Source: an uncultured Anaerococcus sp.
GTDB lineage: Bacteria; Bacillota_A; Clostridia; Tissierellales; Peptoniphilaceae
Direction of reading: 5' to 3'
Length of the DNA: 5,707 nt
Assembly (NCBI GenBank): GCA_945916625.1
Contig: CAMEGY010000073.1
Location: forward strand, 1 to 5,707
Of this stretch, positions 1 to 5,320 are shown piece after piece (within the stretch, counting starts at the first letter, position 1; each line of letters begins with the position of its first letter). The translations under genes and the position numbers were made by a program. The notes under the pieces are model-generated. The model ran no database searches, was not told the DNA's origin, and saw nothing but the letters and a program-made list of their open reading frames with translations.

Positions 1-2
1 AA

Positions 3-56
3 ACCACCTCGCAGCGAATCGAGAGAGATAAAGACGAACAGGAGCGACTGGAATAA
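3..56 (+). CDS. Possible C-terminal end of an unidentified gene entering from the left
   Basis: Reading from base 3, an open frame gives 17 residues, TTSQRIERDKDEQERLE, and stops at TAA (54-56). The peptide is highly charged and helix-prone, as protein C-termini often are. Of the other plus frames, frame 2 stops at 31 and frame 1 runs open to a TAA at 70-72, so the choice is not certain. The stretch is about half G+C, against roughly one third or less in the following DNA, and uses codons such as CGA, CTG and TCG that are scarce in the neighbouring genes. It would belong to a gene of different origin, or to a mobile element edge. The protein family cannot be told from 17 residues. Confidence 0.33.
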   Translation, partial: TTSQRIERDKDEQERLE

Positions 57-125
57 AAACACTACCTTCTAAGATAAACAGCAATAAATCAAAATCTCTA
101 AGTTAGTTCAATCTATTATGCAAGC

Positions 126-162
126 AAAAATCAGGGATAGATTATCCACCCCTGATTTTTTT
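126..162. terminator. Strong intrinsic terminator, probably bidirectional
   Basis: The arms AAAAATCAGGG (126-136) and CCCTGATTTTT (150-160) are perfect reverse complements and enclose a 13-base loop. A GGATA/TATCC pairing (135-139 with 143-147) gives an alternative inner stem. The plus-strand side ends in seven T. The minus-strand side ends in five T from the A run at 126-130. It lies about 60 bp beyond the megL stop on the minus strand and about 70 bp beyond the stop at 54-56 on the plus strand, so it can end transcripts arriving from both sides. Confidence 0.85.
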
Positions 163-222
163 GATTTCAATTACTAGTGCTTTTGGACAAAAATATTAAC
201 TATTATGCTTGCCTTAAGTATA

Positions 223-1416
223 TTATTTTATTAGGTCTAGGGCTTGGGTAAGGTCGTTTATGATGTCTTCACTATCTTCTAGACCTACAGATACTCTAAT
301 TAGCCCTGGTGCTATACCTACTTCTTTTAATTCTGCTTCTGAATATGTTGAGTGTGTCATTGTTGCTGGGTGTTCTATTAAAGTTTCCGCATCTCCCAAG
401 CTTACCGCTAGGGTACATAGCTTAACATTGTTCATAACAGTTCTTCCCGCTTCAATTCCGCCCTTTACTTCAAAGGTTATCATTGCGCCGTAATCTTTCA
501 TTTGTTTTTTAGCTACGTCATGATTTTTAAAATTTTCTAAGCCAGGATAGTAAATTTTTTCTACATTTTTATGCTCTTGTAGGGCTTTTACAACTTTTTT
601 AGCATTTTCTACGTGTTTTTTCATCCTGATTTCTAATGTCTTCATTCCCCTAAATATTAGGAAGGCATCATGGGCTGATAAAACAGCTCCGGTAAAGTCT
701 TTTTGTCCTACTAGTCTTACCTGGGTCATTAATTCTTTAGATCCACAAGAAAATCCTGCTATAACGTCACCGTGACCATTTAGGTACTTTGTTGCAGAGT
801 GTACGACTATATCTGCTCCTAATTTTAGTGGTTGCTGTAAGAATGGAGTAGAAAATGTATTGTCAACTATAACTAAGATGTCTTTTGATCTAGCCTTTAC
901 TATTTTTGATACTTCTTCTATATCTATAATATCTAATGTTGGGTTTGCTGGTGTTTCTAGATATACGATCCTTGTATTATCTTTTAGGTGACTTTCTACC
1001 TCTTCGATGTTAGTCATATCAACAAAATCAACGTCTATATTAAATTTTCTGATTTCGTTTAAGAAAGAAAATGTACAGCCATAAAGGGTTCCACAAGCTA
1101 AAACATGATCTCCTGCTTGTATAAATGGCCATATTGATGATGTTATAGCACCCATACCAGAAGCTGTCGATACAGCTGCTTCTGCTCCTTCAAGTGCGGC
1201 TAGTTTTTCTTCAACTGCATTATTTGTAGGATTGCCTAGTCTTGAATATATAAAGCCATCTTCTTCTAGGGCAAATCTTCTTCCCCCTTGTTCTGCACTA
1301 TCAAAGATAAAAGTTGAAGTTTGATAGATAGGCAGACCTAAAGAACCATAGGTATCCTTAATTGATCCTGCGTGTATAGTTTCTGTTGCAAAGTTTTTAT
1401 TTTTATTTTCTGACAT
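223..1416 (-). CDS. megL: L-methionine gamma-lyase (PLP-dependent)
   Basis: This is a 397-residue member of the Cys/Met metabolism PLP enzyme family, predicted cytosolic. The family enzyme cleaves L-methionine to 2-oxobutyrate, ammonia and methanethiol, and often acts on homocysteine and cysteine too. Seen here: the PLP lysine K210 in HSATKYLNGHGD, D185 for the ring nitrogen, Y57 and R59 (YSRLGNP) for the phosphate of the partner subunit, SGMGA at 86-90, Y112, and R374 for the substrate carboxylate. C114 (LYGCTFSF) and K239/D240 (GQKDFTGAVLS) match the Cys116, Lys240 and Asp241 that set Pseudomonas putida MGL apart from cystathionine gamma-lyase and gamma-synthase. Length equals that of the family. 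The start is supported by GAAAGGA seven bases upstream. It is divergent from lysR across 64 bp and ends before the terminator at 126-162. Cystathionine gamma-lyase or O-acetylhomoserine sulfhydrylase activity is a less likely alternative. Confidence 0.9.
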   Translation of the reverse strand: MSENKNKNFATETIHAGSIKDTYGSLGLPIYQTSTFIFDSAEQGGRRFALEEDGFIYSRLGNPTNNAVEEKLAALEGAEAAVSTASGMGAITSSIWPFIQAGDHVLACGTLYGCTFSFLNEIRKFNIDVDFVDMTNIEEVESHLKDNTRIVYLETPANPTLDIIDIEEVSKIVKARSKDILVIVDNTFSTPFLQQPLKLGADIVVHSATKYLNGHGDVIAGFSCGSKELMTQVRLVGQKDFTGAVLSAHDAFLIFRGMKTLEIRMKKHVENAKKVVKALQEHKNVEKIYYPGLENFKNHDVAKKQMKDYGAMITFEVKGGIEAGRTVMNNVKLCTLAVSLGDAETLIEHPATMTHSTYSEAELKEVGIAPGLIRVSVGLEDSEDIINDLTQALDLIK

Positions 1417-1480
1417 TTTTAAATCCTTTCTTTTTTTATTTAATTATTATATAATGAAGTGAAACACCAAAGGAGGAATT
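1417..1480. promoter_or_regulatory. Divergent megL/lysR promoter region with overlapping -10 boxes
   Basis: A perfect 10-bp palindrome, ATTATATAAT (1446-1455), holds a TATAAT for each strand: 1450-1455 for lysR and 1446-1451 for megL. The lysR -35 at 17 bp spacing would be the poor TTTCTT (1427-1432). The megL side has no good -35 at normal spacing; TTGGTG (1465-1470) is only 13 bp away. Weak -35 boxes are common where a LysR activator recruits polymerase. Two polymerases could not occupy these -10 boxes at once. The lysR ribosome binding site AGGAGG is at 1471-1476, four bases before its ATG. Confidence 0.6.
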
Positions 1481-2398
1481 ATGAACCTTAATAAGATTTT
1501 ATATGCTATAGAAGTTTCCAAAGCTGGATCTATATCCAAGGCTGCAGAAAACTTATATACCTCTCAACCTGCTATTTCTATGGCTATCAATGACCTTGAG
1601 AAAGACCTAGGTTTTAAAATTTTTCATAGGTCAAATACTGGTACTAAGACAACCGTAAAGGGCCTAGAATATCTTGTAAAATGCAATGAGTTAATCAACA
1701 AATACAAAGATCTTCAAAGGCAGTATTCAGTTGATAAAAGCGATATCACCGAACTTAGAATATCTAGCCAACATTTTAATTTTATAGTGTCTGCTTTCAT
1801 AAAACTTACAAGAGGGCACGAGGACTCTCCTTTTAAGTTCTACCTGAAAGAAACAACCTCCCTTAGTGCTATCAATGATGTTGAAAACGATTATTCTGAT
1901 TTAGCTTTTATTTATATAAACGAATCTTACAGGGAAGCTATCCTAGATTTGTTTAAAGAGAAACATCTATCATATGTATCAATTGCTGAAGTGATCCCTC
2001 ATGTATTCATGAATGACAAACACCCCTTGGCAAGTGAAAGACTTATTACAATTTCAGACCTCTATGACTACCCTATGGTAATCTATGAGCAAGATGATAC
2101 CCAGATTTTACCAGAAGAATTTGTAAGAATTCCAGACCACCAACAAGTTATTTATACTCAAGATAGGGGTACTACTTTGGGTATTATTTCTAGCACAAAC
2201 TCATTTAATATAGGTACTGGTTGCCTGCATCCTAGTAATGGATTTCCTAATATAATGGCTGTAAAGCTTGAAAATCCAAAAAAATTATATATGGATATAG
2301 GCTATGTGTATAAGTCATCTAGGAACTTATCAAGTCTTTGTAAGGAATACTTAGACCTAACTAAGCTTGAACTCCTACAGTGCCTTCCAGGCTATTAA
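1481..2398 (+). CDS. LysR-family transcriptional regulator, probable regulator of megL and the NhaC-family transporter
   Basis: This 305-residue protein has normal LysR family length. The N-terminal winged helix-turn-helix covers about residues 1-60, with the helix-turn-helix at about 16-37 (GSISKAAENLYTSQPAISMA) followed by INDLEKDLGFKIFHR. Residues about 90-295 form the expected two-lobed periplasmic-binding-like effector domain. No signal peptide is seen, so it is a cytoplasmic DNA-binding protein. It starts at ATG with AGGAGG just upstream. It is divergent from megL, which is the classic arrangement for a LysR regulator and its target, and its 3' end overlaps the convergent transporter gene by 38 bp. 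The effector cannot be read from the sequence; from context a sulfur amino acid or a derivative such as methionine, homocysteine or O-acetylserine is inferred. Autoregulation is likely given the shared promoter region. Confidence 0.88.
   Translation: MNLNKILYAIEVSKAGSISKAAENLYTSQPAISMAINDLEKDLGFKIFHRSNTGTKTTVKGLEYLVKCNELINKYKDLQRQYSVDKSDITELRISSQHFNFIVSAFIKLTRGHEDSPFKFYLKETTSLSAINDVENDYSDLAFIYINESYREAILDLFKEKHLSYVSIAEVIPHVFMNDKHPLASERLITISDLYDYPMVIYEQDDTQILPEEFVRIPDHQQVIYTQDRGTTLGIISSTNSFNIGTGCLHPSNGFPNIMAVKLENPKKLYMDIGYVYKSSRNLSSLCKEYLDLTKLELLQCLPGY
2361..2398. other. 38-bp overlap of the 3' ends of two convergent genes
   Basis: The lysR stop TAA is at 2396-2398 on the plus strand. The transporter stop TAG is at 2361-2363 on the minus strand. 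The shared bases encode LELLQCLPGY of the regulator and NSLEGTVGVQA of the transporter. No GC-rich hairpin with a T run follows either gene; the small CTTAG/CTAAG hairpin at 2350-2365 lacks a T run on both strands. Both transcripts therefore probably extend into the opposing gene. Confidence 0.85.
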
Positions 2399-3755
2399 TG
2401 TGTGCTTGAACTTTTGATTCTGGCATATCGTACTCAAAATTCCACTTATCTTTTGCAGCTGTAAATGGAATAAAGATAGAGATTATACATATTATCCCTA
2501 AGATAAACTGGTACCAGAAAAATGGCATCAATTGGAATGGCGCTACCGCTCCATTGGTAAATCCTGCTGCTATAAGTACTTGGGCAGCATATGGAACTAA
2601 ACCTTGGAATACACAAGAAAAGCTATCTAGCAAAGATGCACTTCTTCTTGGATCTATCTTGTACTCGTTACACATCTCTTTGGCTATAGGTCCGGAGATA
2701 ATGATTGCCACTGTATTGTTGGCAACTGCTATATCCGCCATAGATACTAGGGCAGCTATGCCTAGCTCACCAGATTTTTCACCCTTGGCAAATTTCTTGA
2801 TTTTTGAAATTATCCAGTTTATACCACCTTCCTTGGTAACCATATTTGATAAGCCACCTATAAGGAGTGATAGTAAGAATATTTCAAACATCCCAGTAAA
2901 TCCTTGCCAGATTGATTGGGATAGGGCTAATAGGTCATATCCATTATTCATTAGTAATACAATACCGGATAGGACAATCCCGCCAGTTAAGACTAAAAAT
3001 ACATTTACTCCCATTAGGGCAAATACTAGAACAAATATGTATGGGATTATATGTAATAATTCATAGCTTAGTTGGTCATGACTAACTTGAGTTTCTGGAG
3101 ACCCAAATATAAGAAGTAGGATAAAGGTTATTATTCCTGCTGGTAGGGCAAGTTTTAAGTTCATCCTAAACTTATCTTTCATATCACAGTTTTGAGTCCT
3201 AGTGGCAGCTATTGTTGTGTCAGAAATAATTGATAAGTTATCTCCAAACATAGATCCACCCACCAGTGCTCCAAGCATCATCGGAAGATTTATACCAGCT
3301 GATTCAGCCAAGCCTATTGCTATTGGGCCTAGAGCTGTAATAGTTCCAACGGATGATCCAGTAGCTATCGATAAGAAGCATGCTATTAAAAATATTCCTG
3401 CAGTTAAAAACCTAGCTGGGATGAAGGTCATGCCTAAGCCTACAACAGATTCTACTCCTCCAGAAGCTGATGCAAGTGCGGAAAAAGCTCCTGCTAGTAA
3501 GTAAATCAAACACATGATGATAATGTTAGAATCTCCACATCCTTCTACCAAATTATCAAATTTTTCGTCTATACTTCCCTTAAATAGTATAAAGGCACTT
3601 ATAATACCAATAAATGCTGCAACTGGTGCAGGCAATTGATAAAACGCCATTTCTACTCCATTTAGGTGAAGTACTATACCTGAAACTAAGTAAACACAAA
3701 TAAACACTAAAAAAGGTATTAGCGCCTTGCCCGATATTTTCTCAACTTTTTTCAT
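2361..3755 (-). CDS. NhaC-family (PF03553-type) sodium-coupled transporter, possible methionine/sulfur amino acid importer (MetT-like)
   Basis: This 464-residue integral membrane protein has roughly 11-12 hydrophobic segments, the first at about residues 10-30 and the last at about 411-432, with a charged C-terminal tail. Family marks visible are ATGSSVGTITALGP (131-144), GGSMFGDNLSIISDTT (166-181), the ANNTVAIIISGPIAKE region (345-360) and LLDSFSCVFQGLVPY (375-389). These match the two conserved halves of NhaC-type Na+/H+ antiporters. The same superfamily includes proteins proposed as methionine transporters. Next to a methionine gamma-lyase and its regulator, amino acid uptake is a more natural role than sodium export, but this is inference. 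The ATG at 3753-3755 is supported by AAGAGG (3761-3766 on the minus strand) five bases upstream. There is no obvious terminator after the stop, and its 3' end overlaps lysR. Confidence 0.82.
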   Translation of the reverse strand: MKKVEKISGKALIPFLVFICVYLVSGIVLHLNGVEMAFYQLPAPVAAFIGIISAFILFKGSIDEKFDNLVEGCGDSNIIIMCLIYLLAGAFSALASASGGVESVVGLGMTFIPARFLTAGIFLIACFLSIATGSSVGTITALGPIAIGLAESAGINLPMMLGALVGGSMFGDNLSIISDTTIAATRTQNCDMKDKFRMNLKLALPAGIITFILLLIFGSPETQVSHDQLSYELLHIIPYIFVLVFALMGVNVFLVLTGGIVLSGIVLLMNNGYDLLALSQSIWQGFTGMFEIFLLSLLIGGLSNMVTKEGGINWIISKIKKFAKGEKSGELGIAALVSMADIAVANNTVAIIISGPIAKEMCNEYKIDPRRSASLLDSFSCVFQGLVPYAAQVLIAAGFTNGAVAPFQLMPFFWYQFILGIICIISIFIPFTAAKDKWNFEYDMPESKVQAHINSLEGTVGVQA

Positions 3756-3799
3756 AGTTACCTCTTTTCACCTTTCTCTATGATTACGTTTTCATAATT

Positions 3800-3828
3800 A
3801 TAGTATAATATCCTGAAAGCTTTGTAAA
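3800..3828 (-). promoter_or_regulatory. Probable promoter of the NhaC-family transporter gene
   Basis: On the minus strand, TTTACA (3823-3828) serves as -35 and TACTAT (3800-3805) as -10, with 17 bp between. An alternative -10, TATAAT, is at 3797-3802 on the same strand and overlaps the first. ATTATA-G-TATAAT (3797-3809) is a perfect inverted repeat, so a TATAAT also faces the other way. The leader before the start codon would be about 35-40 nt. Confidence 0.55.
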
Positions 3829-3835
3829 ATACAAA
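3821..3835. promoter_or_regulatory. Operator-like palindrome over the transporter -35 box
   Basis: TTTGTA-AAA-TACAAA is a perfect inverted repeat with six-base arms and a three-base centre. It covers the proposed -35 (3823-3828) of the transporter gene, where a bound dimeric regulator would block or recruit polymerase. No second copy was seen in the megL/lysR intergenic region, so it need not be the LysR site. The protein that binds it cannot be named. Confidence 0.4.
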
Positions 3836-3870
3836 TAATTTATGCTTAATATAAGAACAACTTATAGCAA

Positions 3871-3909
3871 GAATTCCATATTAAAGATAGGGTCAATAAT
3901 GGATTTTTC
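3871..3909 (+). other. Weak AT-rich hairpin followed by a T run, in the divergent intergenic region
   Basis: AATTCCAT-ATT (3872-3882) can pair with AAT-A-ATGGATTT (3895-3906) with one mismatch and one bulge. The right arm lies in a run of five T (3904-3908). It resembles a weak plus-strand terminator or attenuator upstream of the exporter gene, but has only two G-C pairs. The rest of the 300-bp gap 3756-4055 shows no gene. For the exporter, only poor promoter candidates are visible, such as TATATT at 4006-4011 without a good -35. Confidence 0.2.
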
Positions 3910-4043
3910 TGTTGAAAATTAAATTAGCACCTTATTTTTCAAAGCTTATTTATAGGCTAATACTTTAAATAATTGTCCAAATTCTCTTCATTTTGCTAAA
4001 TTAATTATATTTGGTACAGTCTATAAGTAGTATGTATGCTTTT

Positions 4044-4050
4044 AAGGAGG
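4044..4050 (+). promoter_or_regulatory. Ribosome binding site that sets a TTG start for the exporter gene
   Basis: AAGGAGG is a full-strength Shine-Dalgarno sequence. Five bases (CAAAT) separate it from TTG at 4056-4058. The frame is also open from TTG 4011 and ATG 4032, but neither has such a site upstream, and translation from them would read through this one as codons. The TTG at 4056 also places the first membrane helix right at the N-terminus, as is usual for the family. Confidence 0.85.
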
Positions 4051-4055
4051 CAAAT

Positions 4056-4958
4056 TTGTTAAAAAATAAGAAAAATGCTATTATCTTTTCTATTATAGCC
4101 ATGTTTTTGTGGGGATCAGCAATCCCAACCATAAAAACAACCTACCTCGAGATGGGTATTGGAGCCGCTGATACAGGAGAAAAAATTCTGGTTGCAGGAC
4201 TTAGGTTTTTTATGGCTGGTCTAATTACCTTTTTATACCTAAAGATTTTTAATAAGGAAGAGATAAAGAAAAATGAAATTAATTGGAAGTTTATAATCCT
4301 AGTCGGAATCCTCCAAACCTTTATCCAATATATCTTTTATTATATAGGCCTATCCCATATAGCTGGTGTAAAATCATCTATAATCCAGGCCTCAAACTCA
4401 TTTATAGTTGTAATTTTTTCAATGCTTATGTTGCCAGGAGATAAGATAAATAAAAATATGATCCTAGCTCTTATTTTAGGAACTGCTGGTATTATCATAA
4501 CAAACCTTGGCAAAGGAAATGCAAGTGAGGGCTTTAAACTTACTGGTGATGGCTTTATCATTATGTCTACAACAGTCAACGCCCTTTGTACAGTCCTTAT
4601 TAGAAAATATGGCCAAAAGGAAAATTCCTATTTCTTGATGGGAGCCCAATTTATAGTCGGATCAATCCTTATGATTATAACTGGTCTAATCCTTTCAAAG
4701 TCAAACCTAATCTTTACTCCAAAGGCTGTGCTTTTACTAAGCTACGGAGCCTTTATATCGGCAACTGCCTTTACAATCTGGACTATCGTCCTAAAATACC
4801 ACTCAGCTGGAGAATTTGGAGTATACAAACTCTTTATACCTCTATTTGGCTCAATCCTATCGGTCCTAACCCTAGGAGAAGCCTTCACAATTAATCTTGC
4901 TATAGGTATGGTCTTAGTACTTTCTGGATCTCTAATCCTTAATAGAGGCAAGGCTTAA
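4056..4958 (+). CDS. EamA/DMT-family transporter (ten-helix drug/metabolite exporter type)
   Basis: From the TTG at 4056 the protein has 300 residues, typical of the ten-helix EamA family built from two five-helix repeats. The first repeat starts with AMFLWGSAIPTIK (15-27) and GLRFFMAGLITF (48-59), the usual family signatures. The second repeat covers about residues 163-296 and ends in PLFGSILSVLTLGEAF (262-277) and a last helix with GMVLVLSGSLIL (284-295). It is a cytoplasmic membrane protein, and many relatives export amino acids, purines or other small metabolites. The substrate cannot be read from sequence. It is transcribed alone: divergent from the NhaC-family gene upstream and closed by a terminator 13 bp after the stop. 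Starting at 4011 would add 15 non-hydrophobic residues and is disfavoured. Confidence 0.88.
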   Translation: MLKNKKNAIIFSIIAMFLWGSAIPTIKTTYLEMGIGAADTGEKILVAGLRFFMAGLITFLYLKIFNKEEIKKNEINWKFIILVGILQTFIQYIFYYIGLSHIAGVKSSIIQASNSFIVVIFSMLMLPGDKINKNMILALILGTAGIIITNLGKGNASEGFKLTGDGFIIMSTTVNALCTVLIRKYGQKENSYFLMGAQFIVGSILMIITGLILSKSNLIFTPKAVLLLSYGAFISATAFTIWTIVLKYHSAGEFGVYKLFIPLFGSILSVLTLGEAFTINLAIGMVLVLSGSLILNRGKA

Positions 4959-4971
4959 TAGAATATTCTTA

Positions 4972-5010
4972 GCCCTTAGAAAAATCTTTTTTAGTCTAAG
5001 GGCCTTTTTT
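4972..5010 (+). terminator. Intrinsic terminator of the EamA-family gene
   Basis: The perfect nine-base arms GCCCTTAGA (4972-4980) and TCTAAGGGC (4995-5003) enclose a 14-base loop, and TTTTTT follows at 5005-5010. AAAA and TTTT inside the loop can lengthen the stem. There is no T run on the minus-strand side, so it acts in the plus direction only. It isolates the exporter from the peroxiredoxin gene downstream. Confidence 0.92.
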
Positions 5011-5196
5011 ATGTTATATATGATAGCAATTAATTTTATTTATTTTTTTCTATATTTTATTTTTTTTAAAATTTATTCCTCTAGAAAGTCTTAACAAGTC
5101 TGTTCTTTTTTCTATATTCATCTGTTATTTTATTTCTATTTCATTTAAAACTTATTTTATTCGATTTGAATACTATGTCGATTTCCCCCAAAAAAC
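5011..5196. other. T-rich intergenic stretch without a supported gene
   Basis: The plus strand is very rich in T and poor in G up to about 5160. It contains a 13-bp direct repeat, TTTTTTCTATATT, at 5044-5056 and 5106-5118, and TCGATTT twice (5161-5167, 5178-5184). No open frame with a ribosome binding site was found on either strand. T/A-rich DNA of this sort upstream of a strong promoter may act as a curved or UP-like region, or may be decayed sequence. Confidence 0.5.
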
Positions 5197-5239
5197 AAGC
5201 TTATTACTCAAACATAATAGCTTTTGAGCATAAGTACTT
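5197..5239. repeat. Imperfect inverted repeat abutting the peroxiredoxin promoter
   Basis: AAG-CTTAT-TA-CTCAAA (5197-5212) mirrors TTTGAG-C-ATAAG-TA-CTT (5223-5239) around a ten-base loop. The right arm touches the -35 box at 5238-5243. Read on the minus strand, the hairpin is followed within a few bases by six T (from the A run at 5190-5195), so it could stop antisense transcription. It could equally be a second operator. Confidence 0.4.
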
Positions 5240-5266
5240 GACTTTTTAGATTAGAATGATTATAAT
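5238..5266 (+). promoter_or_regulatory. Near-consensus sigma-A promoter of the peroxiredoxin gene
   Basis: TTGACT (5238-5243), a 17-bp spacer and a perfect TATAAT (5261-5266) form a near-ideal housekeeping promoter. Transcription should begin around 5273, giving a leader of about 48 nt. Such a strong promoter implies that control is by repression. Confidence 0.88.
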
Positions 5267-5274
5267 TATTATTG
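5260..5274. promoter_or_regulatory. PerR-box-like operator over the -10 element
   Basis: TTATAATTATTATTG matches the Bacillus-type Per box TTATAATNATTATAA at 12 of 14 defined positions; the last two bases differ. It covers the whole -10 box and reaches the expected transcription start, the position expected for a repressor. PerR is a metal-dependent peroxide sensor known to repress ahpC and other peroxide-defence genes in Firmicutes. A Fur-type protein could bind similar DNA, so the regulator is inferred from the motif and the gene controlled. Confidence 0.75.
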
Positions 5275-5277
5275 TCA

Positions 5278-5292
5278 GAGAAAATGTTTCTC
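5278..5292 (+). other. Perfect hairpin near the 5' end of the peroxiredoxin mRNA
   Basis: GAGAAA-ATG-TTTCTC has six-base arms and a three-base loop and lies about five bases after the expected transcription start. A hairpin this close to the 5' end can protect mRNA from 5'-dependent decay. It might also be a further DNA site. It has no T run and is not a terminator. Confidence 0.55.
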
Positions 5293-5320
5293 AAATAAAA
5301 TAAATTTTAAGGAGTATATA

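Noticed and set aside
1438..1452. Second Per-box-like sequence between megL and lysR
   Set aside because: It matches only about 11 of 14 positions and the DNA there is almost all A and T, so chance explains it.
2350..2365. Hairpin CTTAG/CTAAG near the lysR and transporter 3' ends as a terminator
   Set aside because: The stem is only five base pairs and neither strand has a T run after it.
2554..3066. Long plus-strand open frames opposite the transporter gene (2554-3066 and 3202-3504)
   Set aside because: They are antisense to a clearly recognisable NhaC-family protein and show no ribosome binding site or known motifs.
3904..3918. CodY-like sequence TTTTTC-TGTT-GAAAA
   Set aside because: The arms resemble a CodY box but the spacer is four bases instead of one, so it is not a fitting site.
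3756..4055. Riboswitch or T-box for methionine control upstream of the transporter
   Set aside because: The transporter leader appears to be only about 40 nt, too short for a SAM riboswitch or T-box, and no conserved core motif is visible.
4340..4951. Minus-strand open frames opposite the EamA-family gene
   Set aside because: They are shadows of a well-supported membrane protein gene and have no start signals.
5048..5119. Minus-strand open frame of 23 codons (MNIEKRTDLLRLSRGINFKK and three more residues)
   Set aside because: It has no ribosome binding site, sits in very AT-rich DNA and has no promoter or neighbour to support it.
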